Made by a program: the position numbers and the translations under genes. Positions 1 through 8,797 of a stretch of 64,000 nt of DNA are shown piece by piece. A model generated the notes under the pieces. The model was given only the letters and a program-made list of their open reading frames with translations, made no database searches and was not told where the DNA came from. The stretch comes from Aquabacterium humicola (lineage in GTDB: Bacteria; Pseudomonadota; Gammaproteobacteria; Burkholderiales; Burkholderiaceae_C): NCBI RefSeq assembly GCF_030167915.1, contig NZ_JARGNB010000002.1:372001-436000 (forward strand), given 5' to 3'. The number at the start of each line of letters is the position of its first letter. The first letter of the stretch is position 1.

Positions 1-2
1 TG

Positions 3-1190
3 GGCGCCGCCGGCGAAGATGAGCGCGAATCCTGGCAGGGCGACGGCACCAGCCGCCTGCGCCGCGCCGACGACGGCGAGATGAGTGCGATGGAGATGCT
101 GGCGTCCGAACCGTCGCTTCAGGAGGCGCTGCATGGGCAGGTCGACCTGCTGCCGCTCACTTCGCGCGACAGGACCCTGGTCAAGACGCTGATCGAGTCG
201 CTCGACGACGACGGCTACCTGCGCACGCCGCTGGACGAGCTGGCCCGGCTCGTCGAGCTCGATCCGCCGGCCACCGTCGCCGAGATGCAGATCGCGCTGC
301 GCCACGTGCAGGCGCTGGAGCCGGCGGGTGTCGCCGCGCGCGATGTCGGCGAGTGCCTGAGGCTGCAACTGCCGCTGATCGAGTGCGAGGACACGCGGCA
401 GCTCGCCGAGGCCATCGTCACCGAGCATCTGAACCAGCTCGCTTCGCGCGATGTCAACGGCCTGGCACGTGCGCTGAACCGGCCGGTGGCCGAGGTGGAG
501 GCGGTGTGCGAGCGCATCCGCCGCCTCGACCCGCGGCCCGGCTGGCGCTGCGGCGCGTCGCAGGTGCAGTACGTGGTGCCCGACGTCATCGTCAAGAAGG
601 TGCGCGGCGAATGGACCGTGCAGCTGAACCCGGCCATCGTGCCGAAGGTGCGCCTGAACGAGGCTTATGCCGAGCTGTTCCAGCGCCACCGCTGCTCGGA
701 CCACGGCGAGCTCGCCGCGCATCTGCAGGAAGCGCGCTGGACGCTGCGCAACGTCGAGCAGCGCTTCGCCACCATCGTGCTCGTCGCGCAGGCCATCGTG
801 CGCCGGCAGCAGCACTTCCTCGAGTTCGGCGCGATGGCGATGAAGCCGCTGGGCCTGCGCGAGATCGCCGACGAGGTGGGCCTGCACGAATCCACCGTCT
901 CGCGCGTCACCAACAACAAGTTCATGACCACGCCGATGGGCGTGTTCGAGCTGAAGTACTTCTTCTCGCGGGCGCTGGTCTGTCCGAGCGGCCACGCCTG
1001 CTCGGGCACCGCGATCCGCGGCTTGATCAAGGACATGATCGCCGACGAGTCGCCGCTCGACCCGCTGTCCGATGCCGAGATCGCGCGCCAGCTCGCCCGC
1101 CAGGGCCTGAAGGTCGCGCGCCGAACCGTCACCAAATACCGCCAGCTCCTGCGCATCGATGCCGTGGAGCGGCGCCGCAAGCATGCTTGA
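3..1190 (+). CDS. rpoN: RNA polymerase sigma-54 factor, 5' end cut by window
   Basis: Sigma-54 recruits core RNA polymerase to -24/-12 promoters and needs an AAA+ activator to open them. The reading frame is open to the left edge, so the N-terminal activator-interacting region is missing. The core-binding region is followed by the helix-turn-helix around [13 protein letters not shown] and ends with the family-defining RpoN box ARRTVTKYR about 20 residues before the stop. In most Burkholderiales rpoN is followed by hpf and ptsN. Here it is followed by a tiny ORF and a nucleotide-sugar SDR, so this may be a second rpoN copy (inference). The identity as RpoN is secure; which paralogue it is remains open. 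Confidence 0.96.
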   Translation, partial: GAAGEDERESWQGDGTSRLRRADDGEMSAMEMLASEPSLQEALHGQVDLLPLTSRDRTLVKTLIESLDDDGYLRTPLDELARLVELDPPATVAEMQIALRHVQALEPAGVAARDVGECLRLQLPLIECEDTRQLAEAIVTEHLNQLASRDVNGLARALNRPVAEVEAVCERIRRLDPRPGWRCGASQVQYVVPDVIVKKVRGEWTVQLNPAIVPKVRLNEAYAELFQRHRCSDHGELAAHLQEARWTLRNVEQRFATIVLVAQAIVRRQQHFLEFGAMAMKPLGLREIADEVGLHESTVSRVTNNKFMTTPMGVFELKYFFSRALVCPSGHACSGTAIRGLIKDMIADESPLDPLSDAEIARQLARQGLKVARRTVTKYRQLLRIDAVERRRKHA

Positions 1191-1374
1191 AGTCAACACC
1201 ATCGTCCGCCACCCGCATCACGTCGAGCCGGGTCACGACCCGCACCCGCAGCCGCCGACCGACCCGGGCCACCGGCCCGATCCGCCCAAGCGCCACCCCG
1301 ACAAGGGACCGGGCGAGCGCCATCCGCAAGGCCCGCTGCGGCGCGCGGTGCGGGAGAGCGCGCACCCGCGTTGA
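1183..1374 (+). CDS. Small His/Pro-rich hypothetical protein
   Basis: A 63-residue frame overlaps the last 8 bases of rpoN. It is dominated by His, Pro, Asp and Arg ([16 protein letters not shown] style) and has no recognisable fold. A similar Pro/His/acidic composition is seen in the small genes at 23158-23337 and 30995-31225, so it may be one of a set of disordered small proteins. There is no clear ribosome-binding site apart from coupling to rpoN, and it could be a chance ORF. Confidence 0.3.
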   Translation: MLEVNTIVRHPHHVEPGHDPHPQPPTDPGHRPDPPKRHPDKGPGERHPQGPLRRAVRESAHPR

Positions 1375-1470
1375 AGGCCGGGGCGAGCCCGGCACGGGCC
1401 GGCGGGCCGCGCAGCGTCGGCTGCACGACCCGCCGGCCCGCTTCATCTGGCAATGCTTTGCCGCCCGAGC

Positions 1471-1484
1471 GGCACGGGGCTTGC
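1471..1484 (+). promoter_or_regulatory. Sigma-54 type promoter for the SDR gene at 1517
   Basis: GGCACGGGGCTTGCC shows GG-N10-GC spacing. The -12 GC ends 32 bases before the start at 1517. The same 15-mer recurs at 20565-20579 on the other strand. Confidence 0.7.
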
Positions 1485-1516
1485 CGCCCGCTGTGGCCTT
1501 CGACCTGCGGCGAATC

Positions 1517-2482
1517 ATGGCCAAGCTCTACGATCATCGGGTGCTCGTGACCGGCGGTGCCGGCTTCATCGGCTCGCACCTGTGCACGCAGCTGCTTCAC
1601 CGCGGCTACGAGGTGCTGTGCCTCGACAACTTCCACACCGGGTCGCGGCGCAATATCGCCCATCTGCAGCGGCACCCGCGCTTCGAGCTGCTGCGCCACG
1701 ACGTGACGCAACCGCTGCAGGTCGAGTGCGACATGGTCTTCAACCTGGCCTGTCCGGCCTCGCCGGTGCACTACCAGGCCGACCCGGTGCGCACCACCCG
1801 CGCCAGCGTGCTGGGCGCGCTGCACCTGCTGGAGCTCGCGCACAGGCTGCAGGCCCGCATCGTGCAGGCCTCGACCAGCGAGGTCTACGGCGATCCGGCG
1901 CAGCATCCGCAGCCGGAGGGCTACTGGGGCCACGTCAACCCGATCGGCCCGCGCGCCTGCTACGACGAGGGCCAGCGCTGCGCCGAGTCGCTGTTCGCCG
2001 ACTACCGGCGCCAGCACGGCGTCGATGCCCGCATCGCGCGTATCTTCAACACCTACGGTCCGCGCATGCACCCGGACGACGGCCGCGTGGTCTCGACCTT
2101 CATCGTGCAGGCCCTCGAGAACCGGCCGCTGACCGTGTTCGGCGACGGCCTGCAGACGCGCTCGCTGTGCTACGTCGACGACACCGTCGAGGCCTTGCTG
2201 CGGCTGATGTTCCTCGAGCGCGACCCGCCCGGGCCGGTGAACATCGGCAGCCCGAACGAGCTGCGGGTGATCGACCTGGCCGAGCTGGTCATCGAGCTGA
2301 CCGGTTCCCGTTCCACGATCGAGCGTCGAGAAGCCGCGGTGGACGACCCGCACCAGCGCTGTCCGGACATCACGCGGGCCGGCGCCGAGCTGGGATGGCG
2401 GCCGCAGATCGCCTTGCGCGAAGGGCTCATGCGCACGATCGGCTACTTCCAGCGGCTGGCACGTTCGCCGCAGGAAGGCTGA
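1517..2482 (+). CDS. UDP-glucuronate decarboxylase-like extended SDR
   Basis: This is an extended short-chain dehydrogenase/reductase of 321 residues, closest in style to UDP-xylose synthase (UDP-glucuronate decarboxylase), which makes a nucleotide sugar for surface polysaccharides. It has GGAGFIGSH at residues 13-21 (Rossmann dinucleotide binding), [26 protein letters not shown] and [10 protein letters not shown], all typical of the family. The catalytic motif, normally YDEGKR, reads YDEGQR here: Tyr149 is present but the Lys is Gln153 (codon 1973-1975). It is unclear whether the enzyme is active. The start codon lies just downstream of a sigma-54 type element. The end converges with the SDR at 2498. 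Confidence 0.85.
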   Translation: MAKLYDHRVLVTGGAGFIGSHLCTQLLHRGYEVLCLDNFHTGSRRNIAHLQRHPRFELLRHDVTQPLQVECDMVFNLACPASPVHYQADPVRTTRASVLGALHLLELAHRLQARIVQASTSEVYGDPAQHPQPEGYWGHVNPIGPRACYDEGQRCAESLFADYRRQHGVDARIARIFNTYGPRMHPDDGRVVSTFIVQALENRPLTVFGDGLQTRSLCYVDDTVEALLRLMFLERDPPGPVNIGSPNELRVIDLAELVIELTGSRSTIERREAAVDDPHQRCPDITRAGAELGWRPQIALREGLMRTIGYFQRLARSPQEG

Positions 2483-2497
2483 CGCACGAAGGACGCG

Positions 2498-3313
2498 TCA
2501 GCCGGCGCGCCGCGTCACGGCACCGGCGACCCGCCGCAGCAGCCACTTCGGCGTCACCCGCCCGCCGATGGTCGCCACCAGGTTCGCCGCGCCCGGCACC
2601 TTGATCACCTGCCCGCGCTGGCAAGCCCGCCAGCCGTCGCGGGCGACCTGTTCCACGTCGCCGACGACGAACGACGGCAGTCGCGCCAGCGCCGGGTTGG
2701 ACGCCACTGCACCGCTGAGCATGCCGGTCGCCGTGATGCCCGGGCACAGGGCCGTGACGGTGACGCCCGATCCCGACAGCTCCTCGGCCAGCGACTCGGT
2801 GAGCGACAGCACGAAGGCCTTGGTCGCCGCGTAGGTGGCGAGCGTCGGCACCGGCTGGAACGCGGCGATCGACGCGACGTTCAGCACGCGGCCGTGGCCG
2901 CGCCTGACCATGCCCGGCAGCAACTCGGCCAGCAGCCCGGTCAGCGCGCCGATGTTGAGGTCGATCAGCGCCTGGTGTCGCGCCGGCGCGGTGTCGACGA
3001 AGGCCGCGTTCTCCAGGATGCCGGCGTTGTTGACCAGCACGTCGACCGTGATGCGACGGCGCTTGAGCTCGGCGGCCAGCGCGGCGGCGGCGCCGGGCCG
3101 GCCGAGGTCGGCCGGCAGCACCCGCACCGGCACGCCGTGCCGGGCCTTCAGCGCCGCGGCCAGCGCCTCGAGCTTGTCGGCGCTGCGCGCCACCAGCACC
3201 AGCGCGCAGCCGTCGGCCGCCGCGCAATGGGCCAGCGCTTCGCCGATGCCGGCGGAGGCGCCGGTCACCAGCACCGTGTCGCGGCGCGTTGCCGAAGGGT
3301 CTGCTGCAGCCAT
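2498..3313 (-). CDS. Classical SDR family oxidoreductase
   Basis: A 271-residue NAD(P)-dependent short-chain dehydrogenase. It has GASAGIG (cofactor-binding glycine motif) near residue 20, NNAG near residue 97, the catalytic Ser in NVASIAAF and the catalytic pair in YAATK. The C-terminus is basic and carries no obvious targeting signal. The substrate cannot be read from the sequence; relatives are annotated as short-chain acyl or ketone reductases. It is transcribed alone, convergent with the decarboxylase-like gene and about 60 bases upstream of the end of the mgtC-like gene. Confidence 0.88.
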   Translation of the reverse strand: MAAADPSATRRDTVLVTGASAGIGEALAHCAAADGCALVLVARSADKLEALAAALKARHGVPVRVLPADLGRPGAAAALAAELKRRRITVDVLVNNAGILENAAFVDTAPARHQALIDLNIGALTGLLAELLPGMVRRGHGRVLNVASIAAFQPVPTLATYAATKAFVLSLTESLAEELSGSGVTVTALCPGITATGMLSGAVASNPALARLPSFVVGDVEQVARDGWRACQRGQVIKVPGAANLVATIGGRVTPKWLLRRVAGAVTRRAG

Positions 3314-3374
3314 GGCCGGTTCTCCTCGTCCTCGACATCGAGGCGGCCAGCGTAGCGCAGTCCGGGGGTGCTGC

Positions 3375-3929
3375 TCAGCGCTTGCTGCGCGGATCGACGA
3401 GGCGCGGGATCAAGGCGAGCACCGCGAGCGCGATCAGCGTCGCGACGATCGCGGTGAGGTCGCGGCCGAGGCCGCAGGCGATGCCGATGGCGCCGGTCAT
3501 CCACACGCCGGCCGCGGTGGTCAGGCCATGCACGGGCTCCTGTTCCGCATCGGCATCATCGGCTCGCGCGGGCGGGGGTGCGGGCAGGGACGGTCGCTCG
3601 TGCTTGATGATCGCGCCGGCACCGATGAAGCCGATGCCGGTGACGATGCCCTGGATCACCCGGCTCATGTCGGCCACGGGCATGCCGGCCTGCACGGGCA
3701 CCAGCACCAGCAGCGCCGAACCGACGGCCACCAGCATGTGCGTGCGCACGCCGGCCGCCTTGCCCTGGCGCTCGCGCTCGTAGCCGAGCGCGCCGCCCAG
3801 CAGCGCGGCCAGCAGCAGCCGCACCAGCAGCTGCGTCGCCAGCGCGGCATCGGGCAGGTCGGAGAACTCGGCCGCGAGCGTCGCGCCGATGGTGTCGAGC
3901 AGGTCCACCGGCGCTTCGCAGGCAAGCAC
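3375..3929 (-). CDS. MgtC/SapB family membrane protein
   Basis: A 184-residue inner-membrane protein with the conserved MgtC core: RLLLAALLGGALGYERE, the conserved arginine-containing AAGVRTHMLV, and GFIGAGAII, with four or five hydrophobic segments. MgtC proteins modulate Mg2+ or acid stress physiology and F-type ATPase in other bacteria. The first in-frame start is GTG 3929; a second GTG six codons later (giving MDLLDTIG) would match relatives better. No Shine-Dalgarno sequence is evident for either. Confidence 0.85.
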   Translation of the reverse strand: MLACEAPVDLLDTIGATLAAEFSDLPDAALATQLLVRLLLAALLGGALGYERERQGKAAGVRTHMLVAVGSALLVLVPVQAGMPVADMSRVIQGIVTGIGFIGAGAIIKHERPSLPAPPPARADDADAEQEPVHGLTTAAGVWMTGAIGIACGLGRDLTAIVATLIALAVLALIPRLVDPRSKR

Positions 3930-3945
3930 CGGGCCCGGCGCGGCG

Positions 3946-3968
3946 CCGCGGCATGGCGCTTGCCGCGG
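3946..3968. terminator. Inverted repeat, probable terminator of the LysR gene
   Basis: CCGCGGCA and TGCCGCGG flank a 7-base loop between the end of the LysR gene (4002) and the start of the MgtC gene. Its core also reads GGCATGGCGCTTGCC, a sigma-54 like element, but it points into the 3' end of lysR, so the terminator reading is preferred. Confidence 0.4.
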
Positions 3969-4001
3969 TGGCCTGCCTGCCGCCGCCGCCGACGGCGTCC
4001 A

Positions 4002-4934
4002 TCACCCCCGCGCGATGGCCGGTGCGCGACCGAGACGGTCGACGAGGAAGTCGACGAACACCCGCAGCCGCAGCGGCATGTGGCGCGCGCCCGGCAGGAT
4101 GATCGAGAACGGCCGGCTGCGGCCGCCGAAGCGGGTCAGCAGCTCGATCAGGCGGCCCTGCTTCAGGTCGTCGTCGACCATGTAGCGGTAGGTCTGCACG
4201 ATGCCGGCGCCGGCACGCGCGAGCGTGGCCGGGCCGAGGATGTCATCGGTGCAGGTGATCCCGCCGCGGGTCGCCAGCTCGAGCTCGGCGCCGTCGCGGT
4301 GGAAGACCCAGGGCACCGGCTGCCCGGAACTCGGCAGCAGGAACTGCAGGCACTCGTGCTGCAGCAGGTCTTCGGGCGCCTTGGGCCGGCCGTGCCGGCG
4401 CAGGTAGCCGGGGCTCGCGGCGACCACCAGCTCGGCGTCGACCAGCTTGCGGGCGACCAGGCCCGAGTCCGGCTGCGGCCGCGCGCGGATCGCGAGGTCC
4501 AGGCCTTCGGCGGTGAAGTCGACGTTGCGGTTGCTCAGCTGCACCTCGATCTCGACCTTCGGGTGGCGCTGGCGGAAGGCCGGCAGCAGCGGCAGCACGC
4601 AGTGGTGGCCGAAGCTCGTCGGCAGGCTGATGCGCAGGCGGCCGGCGGGTTCGACCTGGTTGCCGCTCAGCTCGCGCTCGGCCTCCTGCAGCTGCGCCAG
4701 CGCCTGGCGGCAGTGCGCGAAGTAGGCCGCGCCGCCGTCGGTCAGCCGCACCTGGCGCGTGCTGCGCACGAAGAGCCGGGCCTGCAGCCGCTCTTCCAGA
4801 CGGGCCATCGCGCGGCTCACCGCGGCCGGTGTCAGCCCCGCGCGCTGGGCCGCGACGGTGAAGCTCTGCGCCTCGGCCGCGAGGCAGAAGAGCTCGATGC
4901 TGCCGAGCATCACGTCGCTGAACTGGCGGGTCAT
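4002..4934 (-). CDS. LysR-family transcriptional regulator
   Basis: A 310-residue LTTR. The N-terminal winged helix-turn-helix reads IELFCLAAEAQSFTVAAQRAGLTPAAVSR, followed by the linker helix and a periplasmic-binding-protein-like effector domain (RISLPTSFG, then RARPQPDSGLVARKL). I start it at ATG 4934 (MTRQFSDVM), not at the longer frame reaching 5081, because domain alignment begins here. It is divergent from the flavodoxin-fold gene at 5037 with about 100 bases between them, including the palindrome CGATCGATCG. It is therefore the likely regulator of that gene, as is common for LysR/quinone-reductase pairs. Confidence 0.9.
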   Translation of the reverse strand: MTRQFSDVMLGSIELFCLAAEAQSFTVAAQRAGLTPAAVSRAMARLEERLQARLFVRSTRQVRLTDGGAAYFAHCRQALAQLQEAERELSGNQVEPAGRLRISLPTSFGHHCVLPLLPAFRQRHPKVEIEVQLSNRNVDFTAEGLDLAIRARPQPDSGLVARKLVDAELVVAASPGYLRRHGRPKAPEDLLQHECLQFLLPSSGQPVPWVFHRDGAELELATRGGITCTDDILGPATLARAGAGIVQTYRYMVDDDLKQGRLIELLTRFGGRSRPFSIILPGARHMPLRLRVFVDFLVDRLGRAPAIARG

Positions 4935-5036
4935 GGTTGATGTCGTGTAATGACTGTCGATCGATCGTGGGAGTTTATCGATGCGTCCGTCACAAATAAG
5001 CTGCCGACCATCGATCAACAGCGCAGGAACCCCGCG

Positions 5037-5615
5037 ATGAGCACCGACATCACCATCGTCTTCCACAGCGGCCACGGCCACACCCGCAAGGTGGCCGAGG
5101 CCATCGCCGCCGGCAGCGGCGGCGCGCTGCTGGCGGTCGCCGACGACGGCAGCCTGCCCGACGGCGGCTGGCAGCGGCTGGCGGCGTCCCGGGCCATCGT
5201 CTTTGGCTCGCCGACCTACATGGGCAACGTCAGCTGGCAGTTCAAGAAGTTCATCGACGCGACGTCGGCGGTATGGATGAAGCAGGGCTGGAAGGACAAG
5301 CTCGCCGCCGGCTTCACCAACAGCGCCGGCCTCAACGGCGACAAGCTGTCGACGCTCTACACCCTGTTCACGCTGTCGCAGCAGCAGGGCATGCTCTGGG
5401 TCGGCACCGGGATGTTGCCGAGCAATGCGAAGGCCGCGCAGCGCGACGACCTGAACTACCTGGCCGCGTTCTCGGGCCTGATGACCGCGACGCCCGCCGA
5501 TGCCTCGGTGGACGAGATGGTGGCCGGCGACCTGGCGACGGCGCGCCGCTTCGGCGAGCGCATCGCCGAGGTGGTGCGCGGCCTGGCGCCCCAGCCGGCC
5601 GAGGCCCTGGCGTGA
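5037..5615 (+). CDS. Flavodoxin-fold NAD(P)H-dependent oxidoreductase (WrbA-like)
   Basis: A 192-residue flavoprotein. The N-terminus ITIVFHSGHGHTRKVAEAI is the FMN phosphate-binding loop of the flavodoxin/WrbA fold, and FGSPTYMGNVSWQFKKFID with FTNSAGLNGDK are the later FMN loops. It probably reduces quinones by two electrons. The start at 5037 has AGGAA upstream and matches family length; an upstream in-frame start at 4950 is less likely. The stop overlaps the next gene (GTGA), indicating translational coupling. Confidence 0.88.
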   Translation: MSTDITIVFHSGHGHTRKVAEAIAAGSGGALLAVADDGSLPDGGWQRLAASRAIVFGSPTYMGNVSWQFKKFIDATSAVWMKQGWKDKLAAGFTNSAGLNGDKLSTLYTLFTLSQQQGMLWVGTGMLPSNAKAAQRDDLNYLAAFSGLMTATPADASVDEMVAGDLATARRFGERIAEVVRGLAPQPAEALA

Positions 5616-5998
5616 GCGACGCCGCCGACTTCGCAGCGGTATCGGCGCTGCTGCAGGACTACTTCGACGGCCTGCACCACAGCGACAGCGAACGCCTGCG
5701 ACGCGTCTTCCACCCGCAGGCGCATTACTTCTGCGCCACCGACGGCACGCTGCTGCACCTGGACATGGCCGCTTACTTTCCGGTGGTCCAGGCCCGCCCG
5801 TCGCCCGCCAGCCGCGGCGAGGCGCGCCGCGACCGCATCCGGGCCATCAAGTTCGCCGGCCCGGTCACCGCCTTCGTCGAGGCCGAGTGCACGATCGCGC
5901 CGAAGGCCTTCACGGATTTCCTGACGCTGGTGAAGCTGGACGGCCGCTGGCAGATCGTCGCCAAGGTCTTTCACTACACGCTGGTCGACGCGGCCTGA
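5612..5998 (+). CDS. NTF2-like / lumazine-binding-type small protein
   Basis: A 128-residue cone-fold protein of the SnoaL/NTF2 superfamily, closest to the putative lumazine-binding type (LLQDYFDGLHHSD at the start and LVKLDGRWQIVAKVFHY at the end). The function is unknown; such proteins bind small ligands or act as accessory subunits. The GTG start overlaps the stop of the flavodoxin-fold gene by four bases, so the two are co-transcribed, probably under LysR control. Its 3' end overlaps the end of the convergent kinase gene by 25 bases. Confidence 0.75.
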   Translation: MSDAADFAAVSALLQDYFDGLHHSDSERLRRVFHPQAHYFCATDGTLLHLDMAAYFPVVQARPSPASRGEARRDRIRAIKFAGPVTAFVEAECTIAPKAFTDFLTLVKLDGRWQIVAKVFHYTLVDAA

Positions 5999-7860
5999 GA
6001 CCGCCGCGCCAGGATGCGCTGCAGCGCGTCGGTGTCGATCGGCTTGACGAGGTGGTGGTCGAAGCCGGCCTGCAGCGCGGTCTCCTTGTCGGCGCGCTGG
6101 CCCCAGCCGGTGGCCGCGACCAGCAGCATGCCGGCGGTCGCGGCATCGGCGCGCAGCCGGCGCGCGAGCTCGTAGCCGTTGAGGCCCGGCATGCCGATGT
6201 CGAGGATCGCGACGTCGGGCCGCGTGGCCAGCGCGGTGTCGAGCGCGGCTTTGCCGTCGTGCACCACCTTCACCTGGTGTCCGAGGCCCTGCAGCCAGTG
6301 CTGCAGGCTGTCGGCGAAGTCGACGTTGTCGTCGGCCAGCAGCAGCCGCAGCGGCCGGCCCGTGCGGACCTCGGGCGGCGACGCGGGCGGCGGCACGGAC
6401 CGCGCCGCGGCATTGGCGCGCTGCAGCGGCAGGCGCACGCGGAAGGTGGCCCCCGCGCCCAGGCCTGCGCTCTCGACCGTGATGTCGCCGCCATGCAGCT
6501 GCGCCAACTGCCGCGCCAGCGTCAGCCCGATGCCCAGGCCCGCATTGCCGCGCTCGAGCCGCTTGTCGGCCTGCTCGAACAGATCGAAGATGCGCTGCTG
6601 CATCGCCGGCTCGATGCCGATGCCGTTGTCGCGCACCGTCACCGCCACCTCGTCGCCGCGTTCGTGCAGCGCGACCTCGATCGCGCCGCCGGCCGGGGTG
6701 TAGCGGCAGGCGTTGTTCAGCAGGTTCGAGAACACCTGCAGCAGCCGGGCGGCGTCGCCCTGCATCGTGCAGGGATGCGGCGGCAGCGTGGCCGTCAGCG
6801 TGAGCCGCTGCTGCCGCGCGACCGGCTCGGCCAGCTCGATCGCATGGCGCAGCACGGCGACGAGGTCGATGCGCTCGGCATGCAGCGAGAGCTTGCCGGT
6901 GGTCACGCGCGAGACGTCGAGCAGGTCGTCGATCAGGCGCACCATCTGGCGCAGCTGGCGTTCGAGGATCGAATGGGCGAGCTCGCGCGTGGCGGGGTCG
7001 GCGGCCGGGCTGCGCAGCAGCGTCGCGGCATTGGCGATCGGCGCCAGCGGGTTGCGCAGCTCGTGCGCCAGCGTCGCGAGGAACTCGTCCTTGCGGCGGT
7101 CGGCCAGCCGCAGCCCGGCCTCGGCGGCCTGGCGCTCGCCCATCTCGCGCTCGAGCTCGCCGGTGCGCGCGGCCACTTCGTCGAGCATCGCGTTGAAGGC
7201 CTGCACCAGCTGCGCGACATCGCGCACCGGCGCATCGGGGGCACGCAGCGTCCAGTCGCGGCGCTCGATCACCTGCTGCGCGACTTCGGCCACGCGCTTG
7301 AGCGGCTCGGTGACGCCGCGCTGCAGCCGGCGGAAGACCCCCTGGGCGACCAGCAGGCTGACGGCCATCACGCCGGCCAGCAGCGCGCCCAGGTTCAGCG
7401 CCTTGGTCCAGACATCGTGGGTCGCGCGCAGGTAGACGCTGCCCACCCGCTCGCGCTCGTGCTCGATCGGATGGACCACCTCGATCGTCGGACCGAGCAG
7501 GCGGCGCAGCTCGGTCATCCGCGGCGCCTGCCCGGGCGGCAGCGGCGGCGGCTCGCCGGGCGCCACGGTCCAGGTCGCGAAGGGGCGGCCGTCGGCGGTG
7601 AAGACGGCGGCGGCGCGGATGCGCGGCTGCTGCTTCAGCCGCTCGAGGTTCTGCTGCGCCACGCGCGCATCGTCGAACTCCAGCGCGGTGGCCGTGGCGT
7701 TGGCCACGAGGTCGGCCTGGGTCTGCAGGTCCTCGATGAAGGCGCGGCGGTAGGTCGTCATCTCGTACAGCAGCAGCACCGCCGCGCTGAGCAGCAGCGC
7801 GACGGTCGTCGTCAGCATCGAGACGCGCGAGAACTGGGCGCGCAGCGTGGGGGATTTCAT
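5974..7860 (-). CDS. Membrane-bound hybrid histidine kinase
   Basis: A 628-residue sensor. It has one membrane helix near residues 15-34, an extracytoplasmic region, a second helix near 155-178, and HAMP. HisKA follows with phospho-acceptor His266 in LAHELRNPL, then HATPase_c (NNACRYTP, DNGIGI, GLGIGLTLARQL) and a C-terminal receiver domain with Asp554 in ILDIGMPGLNG and the signalling Lys in LVKPID. The start is ATG 7860; the longer frame to 7965 runs through the divergent promoter region. No DNA-binding partner is adjacent; the NtrC-type regulator at 9333 is the nearest candidate. Confidence 0.92.
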   Translation of the reverse strand: MKSPTLRAQFSRVSMLTTTVALLLSAAVLLLYEMTTYRRAFIEDLQTQADLVANATATALEFDDARVAQQNLERLKQQPRIRAAAVFTADGRPFATWTVAPGEPPPLPPGQAPRMTELRRLLGPTIEVVHPIEHERERVGSVYLRATHDVWTKALNLGALLAGVMAVSLLVAQGVFRRLQRGVTEPLKRVAEVAQQVIERRDWTLRAPDAPVRDVAQLVQAFNAMLDEVAARTGELEREMGERQAAEAGLRLADRRKDEFLATLAHELRNPLAPIANAATLLRSPAADPATRELAHSILERQLRQMVRLIDDLLDVSRVTTGKLSLHAERIDLVAVLRHAIELAEPVARQQRLTLTATLPPHPCTMQGDAARLLQVFSNLLNNACRYTPAGGAIEVALHERGDEVAVTVRDNGIGIEPAMQQRIFDLFEQADKRLERGNAGLGIGLTLARQLAQLHGGDITVESAGLGAGATFRVRLPLQRANAAARSVPPPASPPEVRTGRPLRLLLADDNVDFADSLQHWLQGLGHQVKVVHDGKAALDTALATRPDVAILDIGMPGLNGYELARRLRADAATAGMLLVAATGWGQRADKETALQAGFDHHLVKPIDTDALQRILARRSQAASTSV

Positions 7861-7938
7861 CGGTGCGTCATCGTGGCACGGCGGGTGCCCGCCCCGTGGG
7901 GGCCGCCGGCGCCGGCTTGTAACCGCTGCCGTCACCTG

Positions 7939-7952
7939 GGCATGGCGCTTGC
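7939..7952 (+). promoter_or_regulatory. Sigma-54 type promoter for the L,D-transpeptidase gene
   Basis: GGCATGGCGCTTGCC, GG-N10-GC, 36 bases before ATG 7989. It is identical to the element in front of ku (25952-25966). Confidence 0.75.
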
Positions 7953-7988
7953 CGCCTGCGTGCATCGCCCGTTCACTTCAGCCGTCAG

Positions 7989-8732
7989 ATGAAGCTTCGC
8001 CGCAGTCGTTCCGTCGTGGCCCTGGCCCTGGCCGTCGGCCTGGGGGTGCCGCTCGCCGCACTCGCGGCGCCGCTGCCGCCGCACGACAGCGAGGCGCAAC
8101 GCGTGCTCGCCAAGGCGTCGCCCGCGGTGCGCGCGCTGGATGCGCGCGTGCGCGAGCGCAGCGACAACGGCGGCCGCCCCTTCGCCATCCTCGACAAGGC
8201 GCAGGCGCGGCTGTACGTCTATGACCCGAACGGCCGGCTGCAGGGTGCCGCGCCGGTGCTGCTGGGCCTGGCGCGCGGCGACGACTCGGTGCCCGGCATC
8301 GGCGAGCGCCCGATCGCGAAGGTGCGGCCGTTCGAACGCACGACGCCGGCGGGACGCTTCGACGCCAAGCCGGGCCGCAATGCCAACGGCGAGGATGTGG
8401 TCTGGGTCGACTACGACGCGGCGGTGTCGATGCACCGCATGCGCGCGATCGACCCGACCGAACACCGACCGCAGCGCCTGGCCACGCCATCGCCGGCCGA
8501 CAACCGGATCTCGTTCGGCTGCATCAACCTGCCGCCGGCCTTTTTCGACCACGTGCTGAGGCCGCTGTTCACCCGCGGTGGGCAGCCGGGCGGCGTGGTC
8601 TATGTGCTGCCGGAGACGCGGCCGCTGCAGGCGCAGTTCGCCGCGCTCTTCGAGACGCCGCGGGCCGGGAGTGGCGCTGCCGCGATCGATGCACGCAGCG
8701 CGGCGCGGCTGCAGCTCGCCCGGCGATCCTGA
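7989..8732 (+). CDS. L,D-transpeptidase (YkuD-type) exported protein
   Basis: A 247-residue protein with a Sec signal peptide (MKLRRSRSVVALALAVGLG, cleavage near ALAA). The YkuD catalytic core is visible as a His in MHRM and the motif RISFGCINLPPAFFD, whose Cys is the nucleophile. Such enzymes form 3-3 peptidoglycan cross-links or attach proteins to the wall in the periplasm. It is preceded by a canonical -24/-12 element and followed by a strong hairpin, so it is a monocistronic unit. Confidence 0.85.
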   Translation: MKLRRSRSVVALALAVGLGVPLAALAAPLPPHDSEAQRVLAKASPAVRALDARVRERSDNGGRPFAILDKAQARLYVYDPNGRLQGAAPVLLGLARGDDSVPGIGERPIAKVRPFERTTPAGRFDAKPGRNANGEDVVWVDYDAAVSMHRMRAIDPTEHRPQRLATPSPADNRISFGCINLPPAFFDHVLRPLFTRGGQPGGVVYVLPETRPLQAQFAALFETPRAGSGAAAIDARSAARLQLARRS

Positions 8733-8744
8733 CGCCCAAATGCT

Positions 8745-8776
8745 GCGGGGCGCCCCGTGACCGAGGGGCGCCCCGC
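8745..8776. terminator. Bidirectional hairpin terminator
   Basis: A perfect 12-bp stem GCGGGGCGCCCC / GGGGCGCCCCGC with an 8-base loop lies between two convergent genes ending at 8732 and 8798. Confidence 0.7.
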
Positions 8777-8797
8777 AACAACGCGTCATCGCGGACG

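Noticed and set aside
3950-3964. GGCATGGCGCTTGCC on the plus strand, a perfect match to the promoter set
   Set aside because: It forms the core of a longer inverted repeat (CCGCGGCA/TGCCGCGG) and points into the 3' end of the LysR gene; a terminator is the simpler reading.
7876-7889. GG-N10-GC on the minus strand before the hybrid kinase at 7860
   Set aside because: GTGC at -12 and only 15 bases to the start codon; the simple GG/GC pattern is frequent by chance in this DNA.
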